A stretch of 6,470 nt of DNA from Ardenticatenales bacterium (GTDB lineage Bacteria; Chloroflexota; Anaerolineae; Ardenticatenales; Ardenticatenaceae), in assembly GCA_013812995.1 (NCBI GenBank), contig JACCSL010000192.1, positions 1 through 6,470 of the forward strand, read 5' to 3'. Of this stretch, positions 1-5,305 are shown in pieces (positions within the stretch are counted from its first letter, which is position 1; each line of letters starts with the position of its first letter). Made by a program: the position numbers and the translations under genes. The notes beneath the pieces were generated by a model. It did not search any database and was not told where the DNA came from. It saw nothing but the letters and a program-made list of their open reading frames with translations.

Positions 1-9
1 GGGGACACG

Positions 10-154
10 GAGCGAAGCGACGTGGGGGAGAGGGCTGGCATGGCACGCTTCCCGATCTTCCATACCACAAATTCCGTCAGAAGCAGTTACGTAAAACGTA
101 AACGACAGTCATGGGCTATGTGCCATATAGCCCTCACCTCACCTCGCTTCGCTC
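10..154. repeat. Separated 11-nt inverted repeat GAGCGAAGCGA / TCGCTTCGCTC
   Basis: GAGCGAAGCGA at 10-20 is exactly complementary to TCGCTTCGCTC at 144-154, with 123 bp between. Both arms are built around the short quasi-palindrome CGAAGCG/CGCTTCG, which is common in GC-rich genomes, so part of the match may be compositional. The segment between contains the 113-133 hairpin. It could be the paired ends of a small palindromic repeat unit, but no target duplication or further copy is visible. Confidence 0.3.
113..133. repeat. Hairpin GGGCTAT...ATAGCCC
   Basis: Seven perfect pairs (113-119 with 127-133) plus a G-U pair (120 with 126) close a 5-nt loop. Neither strand continues with a T-run, so it is not a canonical intrinsic terminator. 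Confidence 0.4.
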
Positions 155-181
155 AGGCAGTTTTCCAACTGCTAGCACTTA

Positions 182-202
182 GGCGCTTTAGGCAAAGTCG
201 CC
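182..202. repeat. Hairpin GGCGCTTT/AAAG-CGCC with one bulge
   Basis: Positions 182-185 pair with 199-202 and 186-189 pair with 194-197. T198 is bulged and AGGC (190-193) forms a tetraloop. It follows within 10 nt of another perfect hairpin (GCAGTT 157-162 / AACTGC 167-172, loop TTCC). Its function is unknown. Confidence 0.35.
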
Positions 203-286
203 GGGCTACTTGATGCCCGTGCGGGCGTGGCGGCCCGAGAGTGCAGTATAGGAACGAACGGACAACGGACAAGCACAGAAGCAAAA

Positions 287-327
287 CAGGGGTGGCGGAG
301 GGAGTTATTTCCCTCCTGCCACCCCTG
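287..327 (-). terminator. Rho-independent terminator of the MFS gene
   Basis: A 10-bp arm (287-296 with 318-327) continues as a further 7 bp (297-303 with 310-316) after a single bulged T at 317. The loop is 6 nt. Read on the minus strand, the hairpin starts 32 nt after the MFS stop codon and is followed directly by TTTTGCTT, the U-tract expected of an intrinsic terminator. On the plus strand the hairpin is followed by TTGAATAAATT, a weaker T/A tail, so some bidirectional activity is possible. Confidence 0.85.
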
Positions 328-359
328 TTGAATAAATTATGATGGCGTTGCGGCGCGGC

Positions 360-1691
360 TCAGCCCGCGACGGCCATATCCTCATCGACAAGCGTGGGTA
401 GGGCGCAGGTGGCGCGATGGTAGAGCAGCGCCCCTGTCACCCCGGCCAGGCAAAGCCCGGCGCAGGCCAGCACCGTCAGCGACACACCGACCCGGTTGGA
501 CAGTGCGCCGATGAAGAAGCCACCGATGGGCGTCGTCCCGGCGAAGAGCAGCACATAGAGGCTCATCACGCGGCCACGTAGATTGCCCGGCACCTGGAGC
601 TGGAGCAGCGTGTTGGCCGAGGTCGCGAAGATAATCCCCGCGAAGCCCAGCGCCACCAGCAGCGCGCCCGACAGCGCAAAGTTCGTCGAGAGCGCCAGGG
701 CGGCCAGCAGCACGCTGAAGCCCATCGCCCCCGCGAAGAGGCGTGGCATGGTCGCCTTCCCCGCATAGGCTGTCGTCAGCGCCGCCATCAGCGAGCCCGC
801 CCCCAGGAAGGCCGAGAGCATCCCGAACTGTGCCGCATCCGTGCGGAGTACGAAGCCCCCCAGCAGCGGCAGCAGCACGCTGAAGTTGTACCCAAAGGTG
901 CCAATTGACGCGACAACGATCATAATCGTCAGCACCTCCGGGGTGTGCCAGCTGTAGCTCAACCCCTCCTGCAACCGCTGCTTGACGGGGCCATGCGCGC
1001 GGGCAGGAACCGCGAAGAAGGCGGCGGGGTCTAACTTCAGCAGCCCGGCCAGAACCGCAATGAAACTAATCGCATTCAGAAAGAGCACGGGCGCGATGCC
1101 CGCCTGGGCAATCACGATGCCCGCCAGCGCGGGGCCAACGATGCGCGCCCCATTGAAGAGCATTGAGTTCAGCGAGACGGCATTTACCAGATGGTCCGGC
1201 CCGACCAGTTCCACGACGAATGCCTGTCGAACTGGGTTGTCTATGGCATTGATGATGCCCGAGAATACCGCGAGTATGTAGATGTGCCAGAGCTGAATCG
1301 TCCCCGTCGCAACCAATGTCCCGAAAATCACGGCCTGAACCAGCGCCGCCGTCTGGGTCGTGAGCAGCACGCGATGCTTGGGCAACCGATCCGCCAGCAC
1401 CCCCCCGAAGAGCGAGAGCAGCATCATCGGCAGGAACTGGAGTGCCGTCACCACGCCAAGGGGCAGCGGCGAGGCGGTGATCTGAAGCACCAGCCACGCC
1501 TGCGCCGTCGCCTGCATCCAACTCCCTGTCTGGGAGATGAGCTGGCTCAGCCAGAATAGCCGGTAATTCGCCACCTGTAGTGCCCGGAACCCCCGACTCG
1601 CCCGTACGGCCCACTGGTCTATCAGACCGCTTTTTTCCCCGGCGGCATCCATTGTAATGGCTCCCTGCTGACCTATTTTCAACCCTATCAT
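360..1691 (-). CDS. MFS exporter, DHA3/EntS-like (MFS_3 family)
   Basis: This is a 12-helix major facilitator transporter of the enterobactin-exporter-like group, an inner-membrane H+-driven efflux pump for an unknown small molecule. Hydrophobic segments lie at about residues 44-64, 78-99, 108-129, 133-150, 174-194, 196-219, 253-275, 285-307, 316-334, 338-358, 375-395 and 402-422, with a hydrophilic central loop at about 220-250. The loop after helix 2 carries MFS motif A (GGVLADRLPKHR, 96-107), and AIDNPVRQAFV (149-159) plus NLRGRVMSL (370-378) are typical of MFS_3. The length (443 aa) is normal. The start is uncertain: ATG 1691 has GGGGGAG about 11 nt upstream, while the internal ATG at 1652 (residue 14) has AGGGAG at an ideal 8 nt, giving 430 aa; the extra 13 residues do not look like family sequence. 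The gene is divergent from the antiporter, with a strong terminator after it. The substrate cannot be told from sequence; multidrug or siderophore export are family possibilities. Confidence 0.9.
   Translation of the reverse strand: MIGLKIGQQGAITMDAAGEKSGLIDQWAVRASRGFRALQVANYRLFWLSQLISQTGSWMQATAQAWLVLQITASPLPLGVVTALQFLPMMLLSLFGGVLADRLPKHRVLLTTQTAALVQAVIFGTLVATGTIQLWHIYILAVFSGIINAIDNPVRQAFVVELVGPDHLVNAVSLNSMLFNGARIVGPALAGIVIAQAGIAPVLFLNAISFIAVLAGLLKLDPAAFFAVPARAHGPVKQRLQEGLSYSWHTPEVLTIMIVVASIGTFGYNFSVLLPLLGGFVLRTDAAQFGMLSAFLGAGSLMAALTTAYAGKATMPRLFAGAMGFSVLLAALALSTNFALSGALLVALGFAGIIFATSANTLLQLQVPGNLRGRVMSLYVLLFAGTTPIGGFFIGALSNRVGVSLTVLACAGLCLAGVTGALLYHRATCALPTLVDEDMAVAG
1650..1665 (-). promoter_or_regulatory. 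Alternative ribosome binding site and ATG start of the MFS gene
   Basis: On the minus strand AGGGAG is followed by 8 nt (CCATTACA) and then ATG at 1652. This is better spaced than the site before ATG 1691, and the resulting protein begins MDAAGEKSG. It is the likelier translation start on sequence grounds, though both are possible. Confidence 0.5.
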
Positions 1692-1708
1692 GCCTTATTT
1701 CTCTCCCC

Positions 1709-1750
1709 CGCAATTACTTAGCCAATCTAACTATTAGTTTACGCAATTAC
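1709..1750. repeat. 9-bp direct repeat CGCAATTAC x2, 33 bp apart
   Basis: CGCAATTAC occurs at 1709-1717 and again at 1742-1750. The start-to-start distance is exactly 33 bp, about three helical turns, so both copies face the same side of the DNA. Between them lies the 11-bp palindrome AACTA-T-TAGTT (1729-1739), which abuts the candidate MFS -10 box. The arrangement fits binding sites for a local regulator of the exporter or antiporter, but no such regulator is encoded in the window. Confidence 0.4.
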
Positions 1751-1763
1751 GAGAAAATGTAAA
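1736..1763 (-). promoter_or_regulatory. Candidate sigma-70-type promoter for the MFS gene
   Basis: On the minus strand TTTACA (1763-1758, 5/6 to TTGACA) is followed after 16 nt by TAAACT (1741-1736, 4/6 to TATAAT). This sits about 45 nt before ATG 1691, in the most AT-rich part of the divergent region. The match is moderate, so this is a proposal only. Confidence 0.35.
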
Positions 1764-1830
1764 GTTAGAGAGAGGTCATCTCGTCCTTGGCAGGCTCCTT
1801 GCCCAGTATCCGCTCGAACCGACTATTGCA

Positions 1831-1843
1831 CGGAGAAACGATG
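1831..1843 (+). promoter_or_regulatory. Ribosome binding site that decides the antiporter start
   Basis: CGGAGAAACG precedes ATG 1841, with GGAG 5 nt from the start codon. The upstream in-frame TTG at 1787 has no comparable site and would add 18 non-hydrophobic residues before the first membrane helix, so ATG 1841 is preferred. Confidence 0.75.
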
Positions 1844-3190
1844 CTTTTCACACTCTGGTTTATCATTGTGGGTGCCCTGTTGATCTTCATGGCACTCGCC
1901 AATTCCACCCTGAAACGTCTGCCGCTCTCGACCTCCATGTTATATCTGGGGGCGGGCGCGCTGCTGGGGCCAGCGGGGCTTGGGCTGCTTCGGATCGACC
2001 CGGTGGAGCAGGCGACGCTGCTGGAGCGGCTCACGGAAATTGCCTTGATTATCTCCCTGTTTTCCGCCGGGCTGAAACTCCGCACACCGCTGCGCGACGG
2101 ACGATGGCGGCTGCCCACGCGGCTGGCTTTCGCCTCCATGATGATAACCGTGCTGCTCATCGCCTTTGCGGGCAATGTCTGGCTGGGGCTACCCGTCGGG
2201 GCCGCGATTCTCCTGGGCGCTATTCTGGCCCCCACCGACCCGGTGTTAGCCTCCGATGTGCAGGTTCAAAATGCAACTGACCAGGATCGCCTACGCTTCA
2301 GCCTGACGGGCGAAGCCGGGCTCAACGATGGGAGCGCGTTCCCCTTCGTGATGCTGGGCCTTGGCCTGCTCGGCCTGCACGACATTGGGCAGGGGGGCTG
2401 GCGCTGGTTTGGGGTAGATGTGCTGTGGTCGATCACGGTAGGGCTGGGGATCGGCTGGCTCCTGGGCTTCCTCATCGGCCATCTGGTTCTCTATCTTCGG
2501 CGGGAGTACAAGGAATCGGTGGGGCTGGACGATTTCCTGGCGCTGGGGCTCATCGCGCTTTCCTACGGTCTGGCGCTGCTCTTTCACGCCTACGGTTTCC
2601 TGGCGGTGTTCGCGGCAGGGCTCGCGCTTCGGCGCATCGAGCGGGAGGCGCAGCCCGATGGGTCCGAGGCATCGCCGGACGTGAAGATCATGGCGGCGGA
2701 GGCAGAGGCAGAGAACATCGCCACCGACCCGGAGAAGGCACCCGCCTACATGGCGCAGGCGGTACTCGGCTTTAGCGAGCATCTGGAGCGGATAGGAGAG
2801 GTCAGTGTTGTCCTGCTGGTAGGCGGAATGCTCTCCGCGCGCTATCTTGCCTGGGAGTCGTTCTGGTTTGTGCCGCTGCTCTTCCTCGTCATTCGGCCCG
2901 TCGCCACCTTTGTCGGACTCCTGGGCTCGCGCACCTCCGGGCTACAGCGGCGGCTGATCGCCTGGTTTGGCGTGCGGGGGATTGGCTCTCTGTACTACCT
3001 GACCTATGCCATCGAGCATGGCCTTGACCCTGAAATGGCTGTGCGGTTAACATCTCTGGTAATGCCTGTCCTCGCGACTTCCATTATCATTCATGGCATC
3101 TCCGTCACCCCGCTCATGTTGCTCTACCAGAAACGGCTGGAAAAGCAGCAGCGGGCACGACACATTACGGAGGCAAAGATGCCTTCCTGA
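1841..3190 (+). CDS. CPA1-family Na+(K+)/H+ antiporter (NhaP-like)
   Basis: This is an integral membrane monovalent cation/proton antiporter of the CPA1 (Na_H_Exchanger) fold, expected to exchange cytoplasmic Na+ or K+ for protons in pH and salt homeostasis. The product is 449 aa and starts with a hydrophobic helix (2-20). Family signatures are APTDPVLASDVQV (130-142), holding the T-D pair of the unwound helix, and GEAGLNDGSAF (157-167), holding the ion-binding N162-D163 pair. IRP (351-353) and WFGVRGIGSLYY (375-386) match conserved late-helix motifs. Between the helices ending near 264 and starting near 320 is an acidic, Ala/Glu-rich soluble loop (about 266-312). The C-terminus is a short basic tail with no regulatory TrkA or CNMP domain. 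It is divergent from the MFS gene and 68 bp upstream of the radical SAM gene on the same strand, so co-transcription is plausible. Cation specificity cannot be read from the sequence. Confidence 0.9.
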   Translation: MLFTLWFIIVGALLIFMALANSTLKRLPLSTSMLYLGAGALLGPAGLGLLRIDPVEQATLLERLTEIALIISLFSAGLKLRTPLRDGRWRLPTRLAFASMMITVLLIAFAGNVWLGLPVGAAILLGAILAPTDPVLASDVQVQNATDQDRLRFSLTGEAGLNDGSAFPFVMLGLGLLGLHDIGQGGWRWFGVDVLWSITVGLGIGWLLGFLIGHLVLYLRREYKESVGLDDFLALGLIALSYGLALLFHAYGFLAVFAAGLALRRIEREAQPDGSEASPDVKIMAAEAEAENIATDPEKAPAYMAQAVLGFSEHLERIGEVSVVLLVGGMLSARYLAWESFWFVPLLFLVIRPVATFVGLLGSRTSGLQRRLIAWFGVRGIGSLYYLTYAIEHGLDPEMAVRLTSLVMPVLATSIIIHGISVTPLMLLYQKRLEKQQRARHITEAKMPS

Positions 3191-3230
3191 TGGCAATCCC
3201 GACGCCCTGGTGGTCGCCTGTAAGTTCTGT

Positions 3231-3245
3231 GGGGCTAAAATCCCC
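3231..3245 (+). repeat. Small GGGG/CCCC hairpin between antiporter and radical SAM genes
   Basis: GGGG (3231-3234) and CCCC (3242-3245) can pair around a 7-nt loop, just before the radical SAM ribosome binding site. It has only four pairs and no U-tract, so it is not a terminator. It could at most modulate translation of the downstream gene. Confidence 0.2.
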
Positions 3246-3258
3246 CCAAACGGAGACT

Positions 3259-4674
3259 ATGAAACTCACCATTGTTCACCCCTGTATTGGTCGGCGCGTG
3301 GGGCAGCCGTACATTCGCGCCTGGCAGATGGAGCCGCTGCCCCCGGCCACCCTCGCCGGGCTCACGCCGCCGGATGTCACCGTCGCCTTCTACGATGATC
3401 GCATGGAGCCGATTCCCTACGACGAGCCCACGGACCTCGTCGCCATCAGCGTTGAGACCTACACGGCCAAACGCGCCTACCAGATCGCCTCTGAGTACCG
3501 GCGGCGCGGGGTACCCGTGGTCATGGGTGGCTTCCACGCCACGCTCGTCCCGGAGGAGGTCAGCGAGTACGCCGAGGCCATCGTCATCGGCGAGGCGGAG
3601 CAACTCTGGGGGCAGCTCATTGAGGATTTCCGCGCCGGGCGGCTCCAGCGTGTCTATCGCAGCGTGACACGCCCGCCGCTCTGCAACCTCAAGCCGGATC
3701 GATCTATCTTCAAGGGGAAAAACTACTTGCCCATCGGCCTCGTCGAGGCGGGGCGGGGCTGCCACTTCCGCTGCGAGTTCTGCGCGATCCAGTCCTACTT
3801 CAACAGCACCCAGACGCGTCGCCCCACCGAGGAGATCATCGCGGAGATTCGCACGATCAACCGCAAGCTGATCTTCATCGTGGACGACAACATCACCTCC
3901 AACATGGAGCAGGCCAAGGAGTTTTTCCGCGCGCTCATCCCGCTGAAGATTCGCTGGGTGAGCCAGGCCAGCATCAACGCGGCCCACGACGAGGAGTTTC
4001 TGCGTCTGCTCAAGGCCAGCGGCTGCCAGGGCTTGCTCATTGGCTTCGAGACGCTGAACCCGGCCAATCTCAAGCAGATGCAGAAGAGCTTCAACACGAT
4101 GAAGGGCGGCTACGAGAAGGCTCTGGAGAATCTGCGCCGCCACGGGATTCGCCTCTACATCACTTTTATCCTGGGCTACGATGAGGACACAGACGATACC
4201 TTCGAGGAGGCGCTGGCCTTCGCGCAGCACCACAAGTTTTATATCACGGCCTTCAACCACCTCACGCCCTTTCCCGGCACGCCGCTCTATGCGCGTCTGG
4301 AGCAGGAGGGACGGCTCCTCTTCGACAAGTGGTGGCTAGACCCCACCTATCGCTACAATATGATTCCCTTCCAGCCGCGCCGCATGTCGCCGGAGGCGGT
4401 CCAGCAGCGCTGCGTGGAGGCGCGCGCTCGCTTCTACAGCATTCCGTCGATTTTCAAGCGCAGCCTTGATTTTCAGGTCAACGCGAGCAGCCCCTTCATG
4501 TGGTGGAACTTCTTCATCATCAATGGCATCCTGCGCCGCGAGGTCTCCCAGCGCGACGGTTTCCCGCTGGGGGATGAGGGGTATCAGGGGGAGCTTATCA
4601 AGGCGTCTCACGCAGAGCTACTCGGCTCCTCAACCATCGCCCGGGGCGGGCGTGGATCGGCAACGCGGGGTTGA
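3259..4674 (+). CDS. B12-binding-domain radical SAM protein
   Basis: This cytoplasmic [4Fe-4S] radical SAM enzyme has an N-terminal cobalamin-binding-like domain (class B architecture). With the start at ATG 3259 it is 471 aa. Residues about 1-130 form a Rossmann-like domain (MKLTIVHP, DLVAISVET, VPVVMGGFHATLVPEE, IVIGEAEQLW). The radical SAM core begins near 158 with the cluster motif CHFRCEFC (Cys168, Cys172, Cys175), followed by FIVDDN (206-211), GFETL (262-266), FILGYDED (303-310) and TPFPGTPLY (336-344). A C-terminal extension (about 350-440) is Trp/Tyr/Arg-rich. The canonical DxHxxG cobalamin-ligand motif is not seen. An in-frame ATG at 3190 overlaps the antiporter stop (TGATG), but GGAGG there is 16 nt away and the extra 23 residues do not resemble the family; ATG 3259 has GGAG at 3 nt, and MKLTIVHP begins the first beta strand. 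The reaction is unknown; related architectures include methyltransferases and ring-forming enzymes. The last 22 codons overlap the GNAT gene on the other strand. Confidence 0.9.
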   Translation: MKLTIVHPCIGRRVGQPYIRAWQMEPLPPATLAGLTPPDVTVAFYDDRMEPIPYDEPTDLVAISVETYTAKRAYQIASEYRRRGVPVVMGGFHATLVPEEVSEYAEAIVIGEAEQLWGQLIEDFRAGRLQRVYRSVTRPPLCNLKPDRSIFKGKNYLPIGLVEAGRGCHFRCEFCAIQSYFNSTQTRRPTEEIIAEIRTINRKLIFIVDDNITSNMEQAKEFFRALIPLKIRWVSQASINAAHDEEFLRLLKASGCQGLLIGFETLNPANLKQMQKSFNTMKGGYEKALENLRRHGIRLYITFILGYDEDTDDTFEEALAFAQHHKFYITAFNHLTPFPGTPLYARLEQEGRLLFDKWWLDPTYRYNMIPFQPRRMSPEAVQQRCVEARARFYSIPSIFKRSLDFQVNASSPFMWWNFFIINGILRREVSQRDGFPLGDEGYQGELIKASHAELLGSSTIARGGRGSATRG

Positions 4675-5159
4675 AGCGTGTGCTGCCACCACCCGACATC
4701 GTGCCACGCCCCAAATTTATAGCCCACCTCACGATAGACCCCTACCGGCTCAAAGCCGACGGATTCGTGCAGCGCCACACTCGCGGGGTTGGGCAAGGTG
4801 ATTCCGGCGCAGGCCAGATAGAAGCCCTGCGCGCGCAGGATGGCAAAGAGCGAGGTGTACAAGCGTTGCGCCACTCCCTGTCGCCGGGCCTCGGCGTGGA
4901 CATAGACCGATACGTTGGTAGCCCACTGGTACGCCGCGCGCTCGCTGTGGCGGCTGGCATAGGCATAGCCGAGTAGGTGTGACTCCTGCTCCAGCACCAG
5001 CCAGGGAAACTGCTCGCTGAGGCTCTGAATGCGCTGCTGCATCGTCTCCAGGCGGGGCGGCGAGAACTCAAAGGAGATCACGCTGTGCTGCACGATGGGC
5101 GCGTAGATTGCCAGAATTGCCTCGGCATCGTTCGGGGTGGCTAGACGGATTGTGTCCAT
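4608..5159 (-). CDS. GNAT N-acetyltransferase, phosphinothricin acetyltransferase-like
   Basis: This is a cytoplasmic acetyl-CoA-dependent N-acetyltransferase of the COG1247 / PAT group (183 aa; the family is usually about 170-190). It starts MDTIRLATPNDAEAILAIY, and HSVISFEFSPP (25-35) fits the substrate-side segment of that group. The acetyl-CoA loop is seen at VSVYVHAEARRQGVAQRLY (83-101), with the R/Q-x-x-G-x-A form RRQGVA. GITLPNPASVALHESVGFEPVG (119-140) is the conserved late GNAT motif and GYKFGAWHDVGWWQ (146-159) is a hallmark of PAT-like members. The frame is open back to 5366, but that extension runs into the kinase gene and lacks family sequence; ATG 5159 has TGGAG 4 nt upstream. 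The substrate may be an amino-acid analogue such as methionine sulfoximine/sulfone, as known for housekeeping family members. The last ~20 residues are a Pro/Arg/Ser tail beyond the GNAT fold and lie inside the overlap with the radical SAM gene. Confidence 0.9.
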   Translation of the reverse strand: MDTIRLATPNDAEAILAIYAPIVQHSVISFEFSPPRLETMQQRIQSLSEQFPWLVLEQESHLLGYAYASRHSERAAYQWATNVSVYVHAEARRQGVAQRLYTSLFAILRAQGFYLACAGITLPNPASVALHESVGFEPVGVYREVGYKFGAWHDVGWWQHTLQPRVADPRPPRAMVEEPSSSA

Positions 5160-5225
5160 GACGCTCCAGAGAAAATCAGATGCAGGGCCAATGGGAAAAG
5201 GATGCAAACCCGTTCGTATGCTGTT

Positions 5226-5254
5226 AGCATAGAGTGGAGGAATAGAATAGTGAA
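5226..5254 (-). promoter_or_regulatory. Candidate promoter for the GNAT gene
   Basis: On the minus strand TTCACT (4/6 to TTGACA) is followed after 17 nt by TATGCT (4/6 to TATAAT, plus-strand positions 5226-5231). The -10 box lies inside the left arm of the inverted repeat, so a protein bound there would also affect this gene. The matches are modest. Confidence 0.25.
5243..5248 (+). promoter_or_regulatory. Candidate -10 box of the kinase gene
   Basis: TAGAAT is a 5/6 match to TATAAT in an AT-rich patch about 50 nt before the kinase ATG. The matching -35 region would fall within the left inverted-repeat arm (5219-5226) and shows no strong consensus. It is a weak but positionally sensible candidate. 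Confidence 0.3.
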
Positions 5255-5272
5255 GGAGACAATGTTTGTGTG

Positions 5273-5305
5273 ATGGCCCGTAAAGGAGTTTGCCCTCTAT
5301 GCTAA
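5273..5305 (+). CDS. Possible 10-codon leader ORF overlapping the kinase start
   Basis: ATG 5273 opens a frame encoding MARKGVCPLC, with its TAA at 5303-5305 just inside the kinase gene in another frame. It is preceded by a three-codon ORF (ATG 5262, MFV, stop 5271-5273) with AAGGAG 3 nt upstream, and the two join as TGATG. The ATG-C-TAA junction with the kinase start would permit translational coupling. The peptide is far too short for homology and may be chance, but the stacked arrangement sits inside the inverted-repeat spacer. A regulatory role is conjecture. Confidence 0.2.
   Translation: MARKGVCPLC

Larger units (their letters stand above)
1..286. other. Intergenic stretch with several short hairpins, no supported gene
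   Basis: I see no credible protein gene here. The one open frame (GTG at 22 to 213, 63 codons) has a basic, Ser/Arg-rich product with no domain and no good ribosome binding site. The DNA does contain a run of small inverted repeats: 113-133 (7 bp plus a G-U, 5-nt loop), 157-172 (6 bp, TTCC loop), 182-202 (8 bp with one bulged T, AGGC loop) and alternating GGGC/GCCC blocks around 203-233. A tandem duplication of ACGTAAA lies at 89-102. None of the hairpins is followed by a U-tract on either strand, so they do not look like terminators. The stretch could be a decayed repeat, the edge of a structured RNA or plain intergenic DNA. The gene to the left is outside the window. Confidence 0.5.

Noticed and set aside
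22..213. 63-codon plus-strand open frame starting with GTG
   Set aside because: No domain, no proper ribosome binding site, and it runs through several hairpins; the residue composition is that of chance translation.
1066..1713. 215-codon minus-strand frame within the MFS gene
   Set aside because: Alternate-frame shadow of the MFS exporter; its low-complexity Gly/Arg/Ala product has no family features.
2291..2782. 163-codon minus-strand frame opposite the antiporter
   Set aside because: Antisense shadow of the antiporter; no motif or start signal supports it.
3190..3258. Radical SAM start at ATG 3190 overlapping the antiporter stop (TGATG)
   Set aside because: The nearest Shine-Dalgarno sequence is 16 nt away, and the 23 added residues precede the natural first beta strand MKLTIVHP.
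3235..4260. 341-codon minus-strand open frame opposite the radical SAM gene
   Set aside because: It is the antisense shadow of a strongly supported gene in GC-rich DNA; the product is Leu/Ala/Val/Glu/Arg-rich with no recognisable domain.
4675..4976. Plus-strand frame opposite the GNAT gene
   Set aside because: Antisense shadow of the acetyltransferase with no independent support.
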